Below, piece by piece: positions 16,132-16,466 of a stretch of 16,466 nucleotides of DNA. Where the stretch lies: positions 1 through 16,466 of the forward strand of contig RFNX01000406.1 of the NCBI GenBank assembly GCA_009926905.1, written 5' to 3'. Positions within the stretch are counted from its first letter, which is position 1. Each line of letters starts with the position of its first letter. The translations under genes and the position numbers were made by a program. Below the pieces are notes generated by a model that saw only the letters and a program-made list of their open reading frames with translations, did no database searches and was not told the origin of the DNA. The DNA comes from Flavobacteriales bacterium. GTDB taxonomy: Bacteria; Bacteroidota; Bacteroidia; Flavobacteriales_D; Crocinitomicaceae.

Positions 16132-16466
16132 ATGCAATAACTTCTTCGGAATTTAATTTTAAAGGACAAAAAGCAGTGTACCACGGGAAAGTACGTGATG
16201 TTTACACGCTTGAAAATGAGGTATTGGTGATGGTGGCTTCCGATAGAATTTCAGCTTTCGACCATATATTACCAAAAGGAATTCCTTATAAAGGTCAAGT
16301 GTTGAATCAAGTGGCGACAATGTTCCTTGAAGCAACAAAAGACATCGTTCCAAATTGGTTGATTGCAACTCCAGATCCAAGTGTAGCTGTTGGTCTTGCG
16401 TGTGAGCCTATTCGCGTTGAAATGGTGATTCGTGGCTATTTAGCTGGACATTCCGCACGTGAATAC
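16128..16466 (+). CDS. purC: SAICAR synthetase PurC, N-terminal part, cut by the window edge
   Basis: The ATG at 16128-16130 overlaps the phoH stop (ATGA) and opens a frame of 113 codons to the window edge. It begins MNAITSSEFNFKGQKAVYHG and continues GKVRDVYTL, ASDRISAFDHILPKGIPYKG, EPIRVEMVIRGYLAGHSARE. These are the nucleotide-binding and conserved segments of PurC, which joins aspartate to CAIR using ATP in purine synthesis. Family members are about 240-315 residues, so well over half is missing. The shift from phoH to purC without a gap suggests translational coupling. It is the second purine gene here besides guaA, though the two lie far apart and on opposite strands. Confidence 0.95.
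   Translation, partial: MNAITSSEFNFKGQKAVYHGKVRDVYTLENEVLVMVASDRISAFDHILPKGIPYKGQVLNQVATMFLEATKDIVPNWLIATPDPSVAVGLACEPIRVEMVIRGYLAGHSAREY

Overview
The window is AT-rich bacterial chromosome from the phylum Bacteroidota, most likely a member of the Flavobacteriales, possibly related to Crocinitomicaceae/Fluviicola. The family placement is inference from the look of the proteins, not from a search. Supporting points are a SecA of about 1117 residues, a DUF3754 protein, a fused LysM/PBP1 lipoprotein-type protein, a KdsC-like HAD phosphatase coupled to a DUF2520 protein, A-rich ribosome-binding regions, and several boxes of the Bacteroidota -7 type (TAnnTTTG).

Layout. Positions 1-32 hold the first codons of an unknown minus-strand ORF that runs off the window. 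Positions 48-205 are an unusual structured intergenic element: a 10-bp closing inverted repeat around at least three hairpins. Then comes a long minus-strand block, listed in transcription order: guaA (GMP synthase), a secreted LysM/PBP1-like protein, hemF (coproporphyrinogen III oxidase), an exported alkaline-phosphatase-superfamily hydrolase, a DUF3754 membrane protein, and a stand-alone DnaB-type helicase. Spacing is tight from guaA to hemF (10 nt, then 0 nt) and from the phosphatase to DUF3754 (24 nt).

Positions 7855-8240 form the divergent spacer between guaA and a RAYT/IS200-like transposase gene. The spacer carries six REP-like palindromes: a four-unit tandem array with exact 25-nt period, and two copies in the opposite orientation. 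After the transposase comes a plus-strand operon, secA - DUF2520 - KdsC-like phosphatase, joined by ATGA stop/start overlaps. A hairpin terminator separates it from a convergent cold-shock gene with a good Bacteroidota promoter. A minus-strand pair follows (SAM hydroxide adenosyltransferase/DUF62 family, then an ABM-domain protein). The window ends with plus-strand phoH and the 5' part of purC, again overlapping by ATGA.

Two essential genes, hemF and secA, are each broken by one missing base next to a homopolymer. In both, the rest of the protein is intact in the next frame, so these are most simply sequencing or assembly errors. Most of the window is core housekeeping: purine synthesis (guaA, purC), heme synthesis, protein export and envelope sugar metabolism. 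The less ordinary parts are the structured element at 48-205 with its flanking ORF start, the helicase with an SSB-like C-terminal tip beside it, the REP/RAYT locus, and a DUF62 protein that seems to lack two of the three catalytic residues known from the characterised hydrolase.
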